NCBI GenBank assembly: GCA_944322345.1
Contig: CALUOO010000001.1
Location: 248,001-312,000 of the forward strand
DNA from: an uncultured Bacteroides sp.
GTDB lineage: Bacteria > Bacteroidota > Bacteroidia > Bacteroidales > Bacteroidaceae
Reading direction: 5' to 3'
Length of the DNA: 64,000 bases
Below, one piece after another: positions 1 through 9,939 of this stretch. Position 1 is the stretch's first letter, and each line of letters opens with the position of its first letter. Below the pieces are notes generated by a model that searched no databases, was not told the origin of the DNA, and saw only the letters and a list, made by a program, of their open reading frames with translations. A program made the position numbers and the translations under genes.

Positions 1-678
1 TTCCGATATTTTAGAAGAGAAAGTATCAATACATAATGTATCAGGCACATATTGTGTTACATAAGTAAACTCTGTCCCTTGTTTATAATCCTCAATAAGA
101 CAGGTTTCTTGATTAGTTGCCACATGAACTGTATCTTCTTTATCGTTTTGGTTAATATAAGAAACTACGGTATAAACAGGTCCCAAAGTTTGATCTACAG
201 GTAAGAAGCGAACAGTCAACCCATTCTCGACGGAAATAGGTGTTCCTTTCAAAGGGCGATTAATAAGTTGTGCAATAAAGTTTGCTCCATAAGAATCGCC
301 AGTAGCATATACTGGAACAGATCGATTACCATATTGGTCATATGTATAAATTTCAAAATTATACAGATTCTCGGGCAAATTAATAATCTGTCGTAATGTA
401 TCCACATTATCTGTACGCGTAACAGGGACATCCAAAGAATCCATTTTGGCATTCCAATAAATCATACAGCCTGTAACCTTGGGATCAGACATAAACAATC
501 CCTCAATCATTACCCGTTCGTGTCCGGAATATACTTTGACTGAATCAATCTTACCGGTATACGATTTTATTCCATCTTTTAGGTATAAATCCTTATATTC
601 ATCCATATCAGAGCATGCATATACACCTAATGCAATACATGTCGTTATCATTATTTTCTTATAAATATTCTTATTCAT
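1..678 (-). CDS. DUF4998-type lipoprotein, 3' part outside the window
   Basis: An open frame runs from an ATG at 678 to the window edge, giving at least 226 residues with no stop. The N-terminus is a lipoprotein signal with a cysteine at residue 22 followed by SDMDEY, so it is probably exported and lipidated. The body has two fibronectin-like stretches; phrases such as YNFEIYTYDQYGNRS are typical of the DUF4998 family that closes many Bacteroides SusC/SusD operons. It starts 11 bp after the stop of the discoidin-type lipoprotein and belongs to the same operon. Likely role (inference): surface glycan-binding accessory protein. The true C-terminus is not visible. Confidence 0.8.
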   Translation of the reverse strand, partial: MNKNIYKKIMITTCIALGVYACSDMDEYKDLYLKDGIKSYTGKIDSVKVYSGHERVMIEGLFMSDPKVTGCMIYWNAKMDSLDVPVTRTDNVDTLRQIINLPENLYNFEIYTYDQYGNRSVPVYATGDSYGANFIAQLINRPLKGTPISVENGLTVRFLPVDQTLGPVYTVVSYINQNDKEDTVHVATNQETCLIEDYKQGTEFTYVTQYVPDTLCIDTFSSKISE

Positions 679-689
679 AATCTCCATCA

Positions 690-1895
690 TTAACGGTTAT
701 CACCATATATCTGTATCTCTGTCATATCCAACCATGTAGTTCCTACCCAATTCAATATCTGTTTGAAACGTAAATATTGAGCTCGAGGAGCCAACGGATC
801 AGCTATAACATCAAAACCAGCCTCTGCAAAGCGCTTGTCTTCATCACTCATCTGACCATATGGTAGACCAGAAGGTTTAATCACTTCATGACGTGACAAT
901 AAGAACCATGAATCGTCCCAACTACCATCGGGATTTGGATTCTCTGATCCCCATATTTCTATAATACGTGGGCAACCTCTATAATAGTAGGGATGTATTC
1001 CACTAGGCATAAATTCCGGATATGTCCAAAATTTGATGCGGCTAATTTGTGCCAGTTGTCCAATATTTACCGTTACAAACGCAGAACTACCATCCAACGG
1101 TTGTTCAGTCATATATCGTACCGATGATGTTGTATTATTATCCCATAATTTATCTATTCCTCTAGATCCTTGGCGTTCAGGGGTATCCGTTCCATTTAAA
1201 TTGGCACCTCTATATCTGGATTTTTCCAAAGTTGTTTCATAATACGGTGATACAGAAGCATATATTGTATCTGTATAATTTTGGAATTTGTCACGGATTA
1301 CAGCTCCCATTTCATATTTCAAAGTATCAAGTCCTCTCAAGGTAGTATTAATATCTGTTGTAGATGTATAGATGCCCTCCATATTTACCCATTTATTTAA
1401 TGAGTCTTTATAAAAGACCTGAATAGCTACATCTGCTTTTGCCTTGTTTTCCGCCGTCACTTTAACACCCATAAAGTCTGCGTTTAAGGACAATGTACGC
1501 CGTATCTCCCAGATAGGGCTCTCGTCTGGACGAACAGTTATAATTACAGGTTCTGATGCGACCTCACTCTTATTGTACGAATAAATTTTCACTTCGTGCT
1601 CTTCTGTGTCAAAGAATCCATCTAATGTCATCGTATTAGTATAATACGAAGCACGAACCTCACGTTCTGCTCCACTCTGTAAGGTATATACAGCTTTCAC
1701 ATATAACAAGTTCTTGTCACGTGGCAAAGTGTAACGAAGAGTTACAGTACCAGGGCCAGATTTAACCTGAATATTAGAAACTTGTCCCGGAGGAGTTGAA
1801 TCATGTTCCAGAGGTTCTCTATTACCTTCCTCCTCACATCCACTTACTGCCCAAACAAACAGTAACAATGATACTATTTTAAAAAATGCTTTCAT
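690..1895 (-). CDS. DUF4959/DUF5126/DUF5000 discoidin-type surface lipoprotein
   Basis: A 401-residue lipoprotein with signal peptide and lipobox cysteine at residue 20 (VSGC), then EEEGN. The N-terminal third (STPPGQVSNIQVKSGPGTV) matches the DUF4959 fibronectin-like pattern. The middle is DUF5126-like. The last 150 residues (LWDNN, VTVNIGQLAQISRIKFW, YLRFKQILNW, EIQIYGDN) form a discoidin/F5-8C-like DUF5000 domain. Such proteins usually sit third in SusCD operons and are presumed to bind glycans at the cell surface. It begins 32 bp after the SusD stop. The substrate cannot be read from the sequence. Confidence 0.85.
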   Translation of the reverse strand: MKAFFKIVSLLLFVWAVSGCEEEGNREPLEHDSTPPGQVSNIQVKSGPGTVTLRYTLPRDKNLLYVKAVYTLQSGAEREVRASYYTNTMTLDGFFDTEEHEVKIYSYNKSEVASEPVIITVRPDESPIWEIRRTLSLNADFMGVKVTAENKAKADVAIQVFYKDSLNKWVNMEGIYTSTTDINTTLRGLDTLKYEMGAVIRDKFQNYTDTIYASVSPYYETTLEKSRYRGANLNGTDTPERQGSRGIDKLWDNNTTSSVRYMTEQPLDGSSAFVTVNIGQLAQISRIKFWTYPEFMPSGIHPYYYRGCPRIIEIWGSENPNPDGSWDDSWFLLSRHEVIKPSGLPYGQMSDEDKRFAEAGFDVIADPLAPRAQYLRFKQILNWVGTTWLDMTEIQIYGDNR

Positions 1896-1927
1896 TTCTA
1901 TTGTTTTTTGTTTTTACATGTGAATTA

Positions 1928-3883
1928 TTACCATCCCGGATTCTGAACTAAGGCTGTATTCCTTCTTAACTCTGCTTCCTGTATAGGCCATAAATAATCA
2001 CGGGGTGCGACAAATTTTTGCATAAAGATAGTACGCTTCTGATAATAAGCATCTGCATCTTTTTGGCTAATATCCCAACCTTGTATAGGCTTATTCAATT
2101 CTTCGTTAGCTGTTTTCCAACGACGTAAATCCCAAAAACGATGGCCTTCAAATGCCAACTCGATGGTACGTTCGCGATGAATTATTTCACGCATACCTAC
2201 CTTAGTTGTAGGTTTACTTGGGTTAGTAGAATGTTCTTGCCAAGACTTTATTACTCCATCAAGTCCTGCACGACGACGTACCTCGTCTATGTAATAATAG
2301 ACCTCATCATCTGGTGCACTCTTTGATTCATTCAAAGCTTCTGCATACATCAAATATAAATCTGCAAGTCTTATTTCCGGCCATGGATATTGTTTAATTT
2401 GCCCATTTTGAACAAATGTAGATTCCCAATGAACAAATTTTTTCACAAAATATCCAGTAACGGAATACATACTCTGTACCACTCCGTTAGCAGTTTCTCC
2501 CAATCGTGCATTGACATAAAACGGTTCCTGATCAGACTGGGAAGGTACACTATACAATAGCCAAGATGAACGGTCAAAAGCTAAATCTGCATAAAAGCGA
2601 GGTTCTCTATCAAAATTCAATGCCGCCGTTTGTTGACCAGACTGAATATTAATTCTCTCTGCATCAGTAGCCGTACGCAAAGTCTCATAACGCATATAAT
2701 TCTGTGCAAGATCTTTATCCTCATTAATTGGCACACCATTCTTAGTATAGAACATCTCTACCATTTTTAATGGAGGTGCCATCATTCCATAGCAGCTAGT
2801 ATTAAGAAAATCATTATTAATCAATGCCATGCATACATTCTGAAGACTCACTGGACGTGATGTACTATTCCCCCATATAATTTCATCATTCCAAGGATCA
2901 CAGATAGAATTACGTATATTCATTTGAGTAATTGTAGCATCAGTCATGCTGATTGGGGAATTATTTTTATAATAATAGAGTTCAGCGCCACTATCTTCCG
3001 CTGCATCAATAGCCGCTTTTGCAGCATCAGCAGCAAGTATCCATTTATTTTTATCATATACTTGATTGAAAAATGGTTCACCTTTAGCATTCTTAAAATT
3101 AGCATAATCAGTATTTCCATTAAATAACGGACTGGCTGCCAGCAAATATAGTTTTGCTTTACAAGCAAGCAAAATTGGACGCGTCACCCTTCCTAATTCC
3201 GTTGTTGGTCTAGATATATAAATTGGCAATTTAGCATAAGCCTGATCATATAAATGAGCAATATAATTCACACAACTATCTACAGGGATACGTTCTTGCC
3301 GTGTTTCTTCGGGAGTAGCAGATACTGGAATATTTTTGTCAATCAAAGGAATTGGACCATACATTCTCAATAGCAAATAATGATAATATGCTTTCAAAAA
3401 AAGTGCTTCACCAATCCAACGGGTTCTAGTATCCAGCGGAAGATCAAGTACCAAAGATTCATTCTGTATATTCTCTAAGAATATGTTGCAAAGCCTTAAA
3501 GCCTTAAAATAAGCTTGTGCACTTCTTTCTCCAGCCCAAGCATTATGATAAGGATTATTTGTATTCTGTTCTCCACGTGCAATGCTCCAGCCATCAGCAT
3601 TGACCCAACGTGTATCCAAGTCCTTCGGTAACCAGGCTTCGTCTGCACCAAAGAGTCCAACATTTCCATTCTCAGAACCATTTCGAGGTAATTGAGAATA
3701 ACAAGTAAACAAGAATTTCTCTGCTTCCGTACTATTAGAGAAAGCATGATCAAGAGTTGAAACATTGTCAGGCACTACATCCAAAAAATCACAAGAGCTG
3801 ATTGTCGTTATACAAAAACTTAAACAAACGAACTTGGCAAATTTAGAAAGGCTTTTTAGCCTATATATAATAGGTATTTTCAT
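1928..3883 (-). CDS. SusD/RagB family nutrient-binding outer-membrane lipoprotein
   Basis: 651 residues. The signal peptide ends in a lipobox (ISSC, Cys31) followed by DFLDVVPDN, the hallmark start of mature SusD proteins. The N-terminal SusD-like domain carries TPR-type helices. The C-terminal RagB/SusD region contains RLADLYLMYAEALNES and ELAFEGHRFWDLRRWK and ends NPGW, all classic. SusD lipoproteins lie over the SusC barrel and capture oligosaccharides for import. The gene follows SusC by 12 bp and is co-transcribed with it. Which glycan is bound is not deducible. Confidence 0.95.
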   Translation of the reverse strand: MKIPIIYRLKSLSKFAKFVCLSFCITTISSCDFLDVVPDNVSTLDHAFSNSTEAEKFLFTCYSQLPRNGSENGNVGLFGADEAWLPKDLDTRWVNADGWSIARGEQNTNNPYHNAWAGERSAQAYFKALRLCNIFLENIQNESLVLDLPLDTRTRWIGEALFLKAYYHYLLLRMYGPIPLIDKNIPVSATPEETRQERIPVDSCVNYIAHLYDQAYAKLPIYISRPTTELGRVTRPILLACKAKLYLLAASPLFNGNTDYANFKNAKGEPFFNQVYDKNKWILAADAAKAAIDAAEDSGAELYYYKNNSPISMTDATITQMNIRNSICDPWNDEIIWGNSTSRPVSLQNVCMALINNDFLNTSCYGMMAPPLKMVEMFYTKNGVPINEDKDLAQNYMRYETLRTATDAERINIQSGQQTAALNFDREPRFYADLAFDRSSWLLYSVPSQSDQEPFYVNARLGETANGVVQSMYSVTGYFVKKFVHWESTFVQNGQIKQYPWPEIRLADLYLMYAEALNESKSAPDDEVYYYIDEVRRRAGLDGVIKSWQEHSTNPSKPTTKVGMREIIHRERTIELAFEGHRFWDLRRWKTANEELNKPIQGWDISQKDADAYYQKRTIFMQKFVAPRDYLWPIQEAELRRNTALVQNPGW

Positions 3884-3895
3884 TGTTGTATTTTT

Positions 3896-6800
3896 TTAGA
3901 TTCCAATCATTAAACCAATATTAAACACTCTCTGAATTGGATAACCAATTCCGTTCCCCGCCATTTCCGGATCCCACATCTTAAATTTACTGATAACAAA
4001 CAAATTGGAGGCATTCAGATAAAGACGGAGATTTCTCAGCCCACATTTAGCAAGAGTCTTTTCTGGAATAGTATATCCAACTTCTAGGCTCTTCAAACGA
4101 AGAAAACGTCCATTACGCAACCACCAACTAGAATCTCGATTATTATTTTCAATAATTTTGGAAGCTAAACGAGGCCAAAATGCATAAATATCTCTATTGT
4201 CTTCCGACCAGTGATCCTCTGCTATTACTTCCAATAACCCATTTTGGTTACCACCATTAATATGGAAAGGAGTTATATTTCCTGAATTAATCATGAACGA
4301 TCTTCGTCCAATACCAGAAAAGAAGAAACTAAAATCAATATTCTTCCATCCCATAGAAGCTCCAAATCCATAATTTATTTCTGGCACTGTAGGAAATCCC
4401 ATACATACTTTATCATCGTCTGTAATCTTTCCGTCACCATTCATATCTTTATATTTGATATCTCCCGCCATATATTCTCCAAACCCTTGTTCTGGAGAAT
4501 TGGCAACATCTGCATCATCTATAAACAAACGCTCAGCAATAAGTCCAATATTTGCGTTTGCCGAACGACCAATTGAAGAACGATACCATTCATTTGCAGG
4601 ATAAGCAGGTTCATCTACCACCCTCATTTCATTATGAGCATAGGTAAAATTAAACTGTCCCTCCAACCAAAAACCATTCATAAAGGCTTTCTGATATTTC
4701 ATAGACAAGTCAACTCCTTGATTAAATGCTTCTCCTATATTTGCCTGAACCTGAGCAGTTAGTCCCATTGTATTCGGTATATAAGACCGGCCCATCAAAA
4801 TATTGGTACGATATTGGGTGAAGTATTCAGCAGTTACAGAAAATCCCATACCAACTAAATCAATTGCCAGATTCATCTGTTTAGACTTTTCCCAACCTAT
4901 CAATTCGTTGGGATAACGATTAATAGAGACTCCAGGTTTAGTATAATTAAACAACTCTCCAAAAGTATATCCCCATCCACTATTTGATAAGTCTACATTG
5001 GACATATAAAAGAAGCGGTCTTTTGTTACATTACCAATTTGGTCATTACCCACAACTCCGTAAGAACCTCTTAACTTCAAGCTGGAGATTTTGTCCTTAA
5101 TCGGCCAAAAACTTTCATTAGCGATATCCCAAGCCGCACCAACAGATGGGAAAAATCCCCAACGATTGTCTTTATGAAAACGTTCACTACCATTTAGGCC
5201 AAAATTAAATTCCACAAAATAGCGAGAATCGTAATTATAAGCAGCACGTCCAGACAAACCAAGATTACGATTAGGCAACGATTGTTCTAACGAGCCAGCA
5301 TTACCAGTAGAATAATCTGAAAGACGTCCTACCAACAGTCCATTAACCGTATGCTTATCCTTAAATACACGATCGTACGTCAAAACAGCTTCTGCATACA
5401 TTTTACTATTTACTGTTTTTCCACCCTCCTCATAAGTCAGATATTCAGTTCCAACAGAACCTATAGAATTAGGTCCTCCGTCATTGAAAGGAAGTAAGGT
5501 TGCATTTCCAGATTCATCAATTTGAGTATAATAATAAAATGGAGTAAAACGACGCTTGGTATCAAAATAAGAATAACGGTCTACATATCCCATTGCTCTG
5601 AATTTCAGTCCTTCTGTTATAAATTTCAAATCTTGTTGAAATTCTAATTGAGCATTAATTCTTGATGATTTAGAAGATTGAAAGCCTGACACCATTTGTG
5701 CATACGGATTGACAAATAGAGACTTAGTTCCTGGCATCAAAGCATTTCCAAACAGTTCATGTTTTGAATATGGACTCATCGACTTTGGATAAGTAGCAGG
5801 AAACATAACTGGATTTGACCAAATCGCCGAATTAAAAACAGCGCCACCACCACCTATTGGCCCATTCTGATCATCAAATTGTCCATATACACGAATAATA
5901 GCTTTAGTTGTCGGTGTAATATTCAATGTTGTATTGGAACGGATAGCATAATTAATTAATTTTACATTATTATCAAACAAGTCAGAGGCGCCACTTTTCA
6001 GAATACCATTATCGACATTTACTGTCCCTGAAACATAATATTGTGCTATATTACCTCCACCTGATACACTCATATTATAACGTTGGTTCACGGTATAATC
6101 TTTAATCAACTGATCAATCCAATTATTATTAGGATACAGATACGGATTATCACCATTACGCGTATGTTCTATTTTATTTTGTGAATAAGGAAGACTTGCT
6201 AACGGATCTCTTGTCAGCGCAGCTTCATTTGCCAGTTCCATATAAGTAATGTTATCAGAAAATTTAAAATTACGTGTATTAGAAGAGATAGATGTTTCAA
6301 CACGCGCGTCAAATCTAGCTTTTTCTGCTTTACCTAACTTTGTAGTTACCAAGATTACACCATTAGCACCACGAGCTCCATATACAGCAGTCGCTGTTGC
6401 ATCCTTCAACACAGAAAATGCCTCAATATCATCCGGTTGCAAACGTGCCAGATCTGTTGAGCTAGATTCAATTCCATCTATCAAAATCAGCGGATTAACC
6501 TTACCGGCACCAAATGAGCCAACACCACGAACAAAGAATTGTGCATTATCCTGTCCTGGTTCACCAGAACTTTGATAAGAAATAACACCTGCTATTCGAC
6601 CTTGAAACATAGTTGTCAAGTTACTTGTAGGTCCTTTCAAATCTTTTATATCAACGGTAGTTACCGAACTCACCATACTCTCTTTTTTCTGAGTGCCGAA
6701 ACCAACAACTACCACTTCTTCCAAAGCTTCGTTTGATTCTTCCATCACAATCTTCAAGCGCTTGGTACTTGTTATTTTATAGGTAAGATCGCGCATACCC

Positions 6801-7147
6801 ATAAACTTGAAGACCAACACATCACCCACACGAGCTGCAATAGAGAAGTTACCATCCATATCAGTAGCAACTCCGATATTGGTACCTTCAATCAAGACAC
6901 TTACCCCCGGCATAAAGTTACCGTCTACATCAGTTACAACACCAACAATTTTATCATCATTCTGCTGAATGGAATTCACAGAACTAATTTTTCCCACTCC
7001 ATTTGCATACAGTGGAGCAGCAGTAATCAGAAAAGAAATGCTTAATAAAGCAATTTGTTGGAAAGAGCTTTTAGTTCTCTGCATCACCCATTTCCCCTTT
7101 CGCACAATAGAAGAATAGGAGACTTCATTAATTTTCAATTTCCACAT
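3896..7147 (-). CDS. SusC/RagA family TonB-linked outer-membrane transporter
   Basis: 1083 residues, the usual SusC length. Domains in order: an N-terminal export signal (hydrophobic stretch about 31-48), a carboxypeptidase-regulatory-like beta-sandwich (about 65-125, IVGVVTDVDGNFMPGVSV), the TonB-box-like EALEEVVVVGFG, the plug (VRGVGSFGAGKVNPLILIDG, SVLKDATATAVYGARGANGV) and the 22-strand barrel to the C-terminus. It imports oligosaccharides with its SusD partner, using TonB energy. The first ATG gives an unusually long, basic N-region of 21 residues before a second Met (MQRTKSSFQQ), which could be the real start. A TACATTTG -7 box lies 46 bp upstream. It is the first gene of PUL A; no regulator gene for this PUL lies in the window. 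Confidence 0.95.
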   Translation of the reverse strand: MWKLKINEVSYSSIVRKGKWVMQRTKSSFQQIALLSISFLITAAPLYANGVGKISSVNSIQQNDDKIVGVVTDVDGNFMPGVSVLIEGTNIGVATDMDGNFSIAARVGDVLVFKFMGMRDLTYKITSTKRLKIVMEESNEALEEVVVVGFGTQKKESMVSSVTTVDIKDLKGPTSNLTTMFQGRIAGVISYQSSGEPGQDNAQFFVRGVGSFGAGKVNPLILIDGIESSSTDLARLQPDDIEAFSVLKDATATAVYGARGANGVILVTTKLGKAEKARFDARVETSISSNTRNFKFSDNITYMELANEAALTRDPLASLPYSQNKIEHTRNGDNPYLYPNNNWIDQLIKDYTVNQRYNMSVSGGGNIAQYYVSGTVNVDNGILKSGASDLFDNNVKLINYAIRSNTTLNITPTTKAIIRVYGQFDDQNGPIGGGGAVFNSAIWSNPVMFPATYPKSMSPYSKHELFGNALMPGTKSLFVNPYAQMVSGFQSSKSSRINAQLEFQQDLKFITEGLKFRAMGYVDRYSYFDTKRRFTPFYYYTQIDESGNATLLPFNDGGPNSIGSVGTEYLTYEEGGKTVNSKMYAEAVLTYDRVFKDKHTVNGLLVGRLSDYSTGNAGSLEQSLPNRNLGLSGRAAYNYDSRYFVEFNFGLNGSERFHKDNRWGFFPSVGAAWDIANESFWPIKDKISSLKLRGSYGVVGNDQIGNVTKDRFFYMSNVDLSNSGWGYTFGELFNYTKPGVSINRYPNELIGWEKSKQMNLAIDLVGMGFSVTAEYFTQYRTNILMGRSYIPNTMGLTAQVQANIGEAFNQGVDLSMKYQKAFMNGFWLEGQFNFTYAHNEMRVVDEPAYPANEWYRSSIGRSANANIGLIAERLFIDDADVANSPEQGFGEYMAGDIKYKDMNGDGKITDDDKVCMGFPTVPEINYGFGASMGWKNIDFSFFFSGIGRRSFMINSGNITPFHINGGNQNGLLEVIAEDHWSEDNRDIYAFWPRLASKIIENNNRDSSWWLRNGRFLRLKSLEVGYTIPEKTLAKCGLRNLRLYLNASNLFVISKFKMWDPEMAGNGIGYPIQRVFNIGLMIGI

Positions 7148-7192
7148 GGTTTTTAGACTTTAAAAATTAGTTTTTAGAATTATTAGACATTG

Positions 7193-7200
7193 CAAATGTA
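7193..7200 (-). promoter_or_regulatory. Bacteroides -7 promoter element for PUL A susC
   Basis: On the minus strand this reads TACATTTG, a perfect match to the Bacteroides -7 consensus TAnnTTTG, about 46 bp before the susC ATG. No clear TTTG -33 box is seen 18-21 bp upstream, as is common for regulated PUL promoters. Confidence 0.55.
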
Positions 7201-7389
7201 GAGGTTTTTAAATTACTGACACTATACTTTTTGACACAAGGAATAATATATTTGCTACCCTTGCAAAATAATTACCTAATACAAATCAAAACATAAATCT
7301 TATACCAATAGAAAATTAACAATTTGCTTCTTATCTAAAATATATCCCAACAATTGTTCTAAAAAAAATTATGAATGGAAACAGGAAAC

Positions 7390-7438
7390 ATAAAAGAGTT
7401 ATATCAATATTTATGAATTAATGATATAACTCTTTTAT
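7390..7438 (-). terminator. 17-bp perfect inverted repeat, probable terminator of the ptb-buk operon
   Basis: Left arm 7390-7406 and right arm 7422-7438 are perfectly complementary (core AAAAGAGTTATATCA) with a 15-nt loop. It lies about 200 bp downstream of the buk stop and 240 bp upstream of susC. The arms are AT-rich and the following U-tract is weak, so a regulatory role is also possible. Confidence 0.5.
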
Positions 7439-7540
7439 ATAATCAATAAAAGTATGTAAGCTACAGTTTAAAACTCTAAGATTAAACTTTACTCTTCGTT
7501 CTCTATCAAGCTATCAAAACAGACATTAAAGCCTACATCA

Positions 7541-7563
7541 TATAATATAATATAATATAATAA
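7541..7563. repeat. TATAA pentanucleotide tandem run (4.6 copies)
   Basis: Four perfect TATAA units plus TAA. It lies in the buk-susC gap. Length polymorphism by slippage is possible but nothing shows a function. Confidence 0.7.
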
Positions 7564-7644
7564 GTACTTACCTAACTGCTCATAAATTTAATAACCCCAT
7601 AAACAACAAATCACCATCAACATATTGTCAAGCTAAAAAGTGTT

Positions 7645-8706
7645 TTATACGTATTGTTGTACCGTCAATTCTCCTTTCAACGCACCAAGAGCATTAAGAG
7701 CTAATGCTTCCATTTCATCTTCCCCGGGATACACATAAACGGGAGCTAGAAAATCAATGCGTTCCTTCAGATGTGAAATAACATAGTCGGAATAGGCGAT
7801 GCCACCAGTCAACAAGATGGCATCCATCTTTCCACAAAGCACAGTAGAGGCTGCTCCAATGGCTTTGGCTATATTGTAAATCATGGCATCCATCACAAGC
7901 TTAGCCTTCGTGTCTCCTTTCTCAATAGACTCCACAATGGCTGCCACGTCCGTAGTTCCCAAGTGTGCGGCCAATCCGGCTCTACCGGAAATACGTTTTT
8001 TCAATTCCTCCTTGGTGAAACGTCCGCTGAAACAAAGATCAATCAGCTGACCTGCCGGAAGAGTCCCGGCTCTTTCTGGCGAAAAAGGGCCTTCTCCATT
8101 CAGAGCATTGTTGGCATCAATAGCTCGCCCATGACGATGCACTGCAATAGAGATTCCTCCACCCAGATGGCAGACAATCAGATTCAGCTGTTCATACGTA
8201 GTCTGATGTTCTTTAGCAAACCGACGTGCTACAGCCTTTTGATTCAATGCATGCCAAATCGTAATACGCGGCATCAACGGCGAACCGGTAATACGAGCTA
8301 CATCCTCCAATTCGTCCACTACACCCGGATCGGCAATAAAAGCACGACAGCCCGGCAATGAAGAAGCCAGTTCGTCGGCTATCAACCCTCCCAAGTTACA
8401 GGCATGTGTGTGCATAGCATTCTGTGTGTCACGCTTCATCGCTTCATTCACCTCATAAACGCCGCCATGAATTGGCTTGACCAATCCGCCACGTCCGATA
8501 ATGGCGTCGAAGGCAAAAGGAATATTATCTTTATCAAGTTCCTGCAGGACTACTTTTTTACGGAATTCAAACTGATCCATCACATTCGGATGGACAGACA
8601 GCTCATCGATACTGTGACGAATGGTACGAACCAACACAGGAGATTCGTCCTCATATACGGCAATTTTGGTAGAAGTGGAGCCGGGATTGATAACAAGGAT
8701 TTTCAT
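7645..8706 (-). CDS. buk: Butyrate kinase
   Basis: 353 residues, the standard length for butyrate kinases. The acetate/propionate-kinase fold begins with INPGSTSTK (residues 6-14), the phosphate-binding loop specific to Buk. Other ASKHA motifs are visible: VCHLGGGISI, ERAGTLPAGQLIDL and ILLTGGIAYSD. It interconverts butyryl phosphate plus ADP and butyrate plus ATP, or the branched-chain equivalents, in the cytoplasm. It lies 22 bp downstream of the phosphate butyryltransferase gene, forming the expected two-gene operon. In Bacteroides the pair more likely handles isobutyryl/isovaleryl-CoA from amino acids than net butyrate formation (inference from the physiology of the genus). Confidence 0.95.
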   Translation of the reverse strand: MKILVINPGSTSTKIAVYEDESPVLVRTIRHSIDELSVHPNVMDQFEFRKKVVLQELDKDNIPFAFDAIIGRGGLVKPIHGGVYEVNEAMKRDTQNAMHTHACNLGGLIADELASSLPGCRAFIADPGVVDELEDVARITGSPLMPRITIWHALNQKAVARRFAKEHQTTYEQLNLIVCHLGGGISIAVHRHGRAIDANNALNGEGPFSPERAGTLPAGQLIDLCFSGRFTKEELKKRISGRAGLAAHLGTTDVAAIVESIEKGDTKAKLVMDAMIYNIAKAIGAASTVLCGKMDAILLTGGIAYSDYVISHLKERIDFLAPVYVYPGEDEMEALALNALGALKGELTVQQYV

Positions 8707-8728
8707 GAAAAAGAAGAATTAAACAGGT

Positions 8729-9649
8729 TCAGTATAAAGAGTCCTTCACCGTCAGGCAAGCCATTGCCATACTATAATATTTGGACAAACCAGAATCGCT
8801 ACGCGAAGGAAGTACCACCGGACAAACGGGGCCTTGAAGAAGCCCTGCCATATCGGCTTTGGCAAACAGCGATACCGATTTATAGAAGGCGTTGCCTGAT
8901 TCGATATTCGGGAAAATCAGCACATCCGCCTGACCGTTGATAGGAGAAACAATACCTTTTATATCTCCGCTTGCCTGCTCACAGGCTGTACGCACATCCA
9001 GCGGTCCGTCAATAATAACATCACCAAACTCTCCTGCTTCGGCCAATTCTACAATATTCACATAATCCAACGAATGCGGGAATTTGGCGCTGACTTTTTC
9101 TGTGCAATGAATCAAAGCGATACGAGGTTGCAGTATACCAAACTGACGGCAAGTGTGAATGGCATACCAGATCATCTCGATACGCTGCTGCAACGTAGGC
9201 CGCGGGATAACTGCAGCGTCCGAAAAGAACAGTAATTTATGATAAGTCGGAATTTCCATCACCGCCAAATGGGTAAGAATTCTTCCCTTAGGCAACAATC
9301 CTTTCTCTTTATCCAATATAGCATGCAGCAGATTGTCTGTATTGATGATTCCTTTCATCAGAATATCAGCTTCTCCCTGTCTGACAATCTCGACGGCTTT
9401 CCTCGCCGCTTCGTCAGGATTCTCTATATGAATGGCATGTACATAGTCGGGATAACGCCTCAGCGTGGGATATTTTTCCAGAATGGCCGAATCACCAATC
9501 ATCAGGAATTCGGCAATACCCTCTTCCAATGCACGTGCTATGGCATATTCCGTATTGGGGTCATTGGCACAGACCACAGCAATCCGACGGCGTCGGTTCA
9601 GTTGTTTCAAGTGATCTGTCAATTGTGCAAAATTCTGAATAGCTCTCAT
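8729..9649 (-). CDS. ptb: Phosphate butyryltransferase
   Basis: 306 residues, of the phosphate acetyl/butyryltransferase family. Recognisable segments are RRIAVVCANDPNTEYAIA, DILMKGIINTDNLLHAIL, THLAVMEIPTYHKLLFFSD, DGPLDVRTACEQ and ADVLIFPNIESGNAFYK. It transfers an acyl group from CoA to phosphate, supplying the acyl phosphate used by the butyrate kinase encoded immediately downstream. It is first in the operon. Its upstream region has only a near-match -7 box (GATATTTG at 9672-9679, minus strand). Confidence 0.95.
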   Translation of the reverse strand: MRAIQNFAQLTDHLKQLNRRRRIAVVCANDPNTEYAIARALEEGIAEFLMIGDSAILEKYPTLRRYPDYVHAIHIENPDEAARKAVEIVRQGEADILMKGIINTDNLLHAILDKEKGLLPKGRILTHLAVMEIPTYHKLLFFSDAAVIPRPTLQQRIEMIWYAIHTCRQFGILQPRIALIHCTEKVSAKFPHSLDYVNIVELAEAGEFGDVIIDGPLDVRTACEQASGDIKGIVSPINGQADVLIFPNIESGNAFYKSVSLFAKADMAGLLQGPVCPVVLPSRSDSGLSKYYSMAMACLTVKDSLY

Positions 9650-9886
9650 GATGAATAGATTTTGATGTTGACAAATATCTGAAAAAGGATTGAGAAAATC
9701 ATTATACTCTTACAAAAAACAAGACTTATACAAAAAGAATAACCAAGTTTTCTCTTTTCGTTTGTTTTACAAGACATATCGATTGAGCCGTTTAACTACA
9801 CCATTTTCAATCTAATATGTGTCCGGAATTGACATATCGTCATTCAGATTCTCTCATTGTTCCATCTTTTTTCCTTTCCTATAGAA

Positions 9887-9917
9887 CTTGCAATCCGGCA
9901 TCCGCTTCGTATCTTTG
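9887..9917 (+). promoter_or_regulatory. Promoter of the cysteine-rich small protein gene
   Basis: CTTG at 9887-9890, a 19-bp spacer and TATCTTTG at 9910-9917 fit the Bacteroides -33/-7 consensus. The start codon is 22 bp downstream. Confidence 0.65.
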
Positions 9918-9939
9918 TGGAAACTAAAAGCCATCAGAT

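Larger units (their letters stand above)
7148..7644. other. AT-rich intergenic region between susC (PUL A) and buk
   Basis: No credible coding sequence. It contains the susC -7 box (7193-7200), a long hairpin (7390-7438) and a short TATAA tandem run (7541-7563); the rest is AT-rich sequence in which I see no further signal. Confidence 0.6.

Noticed and set aside
8404-8940. 178-codon plus-strand open frame spanning the ptb-buk junction
   Set aside because: Crosses two well-supported minus-strand genes and has no recognisable domain.
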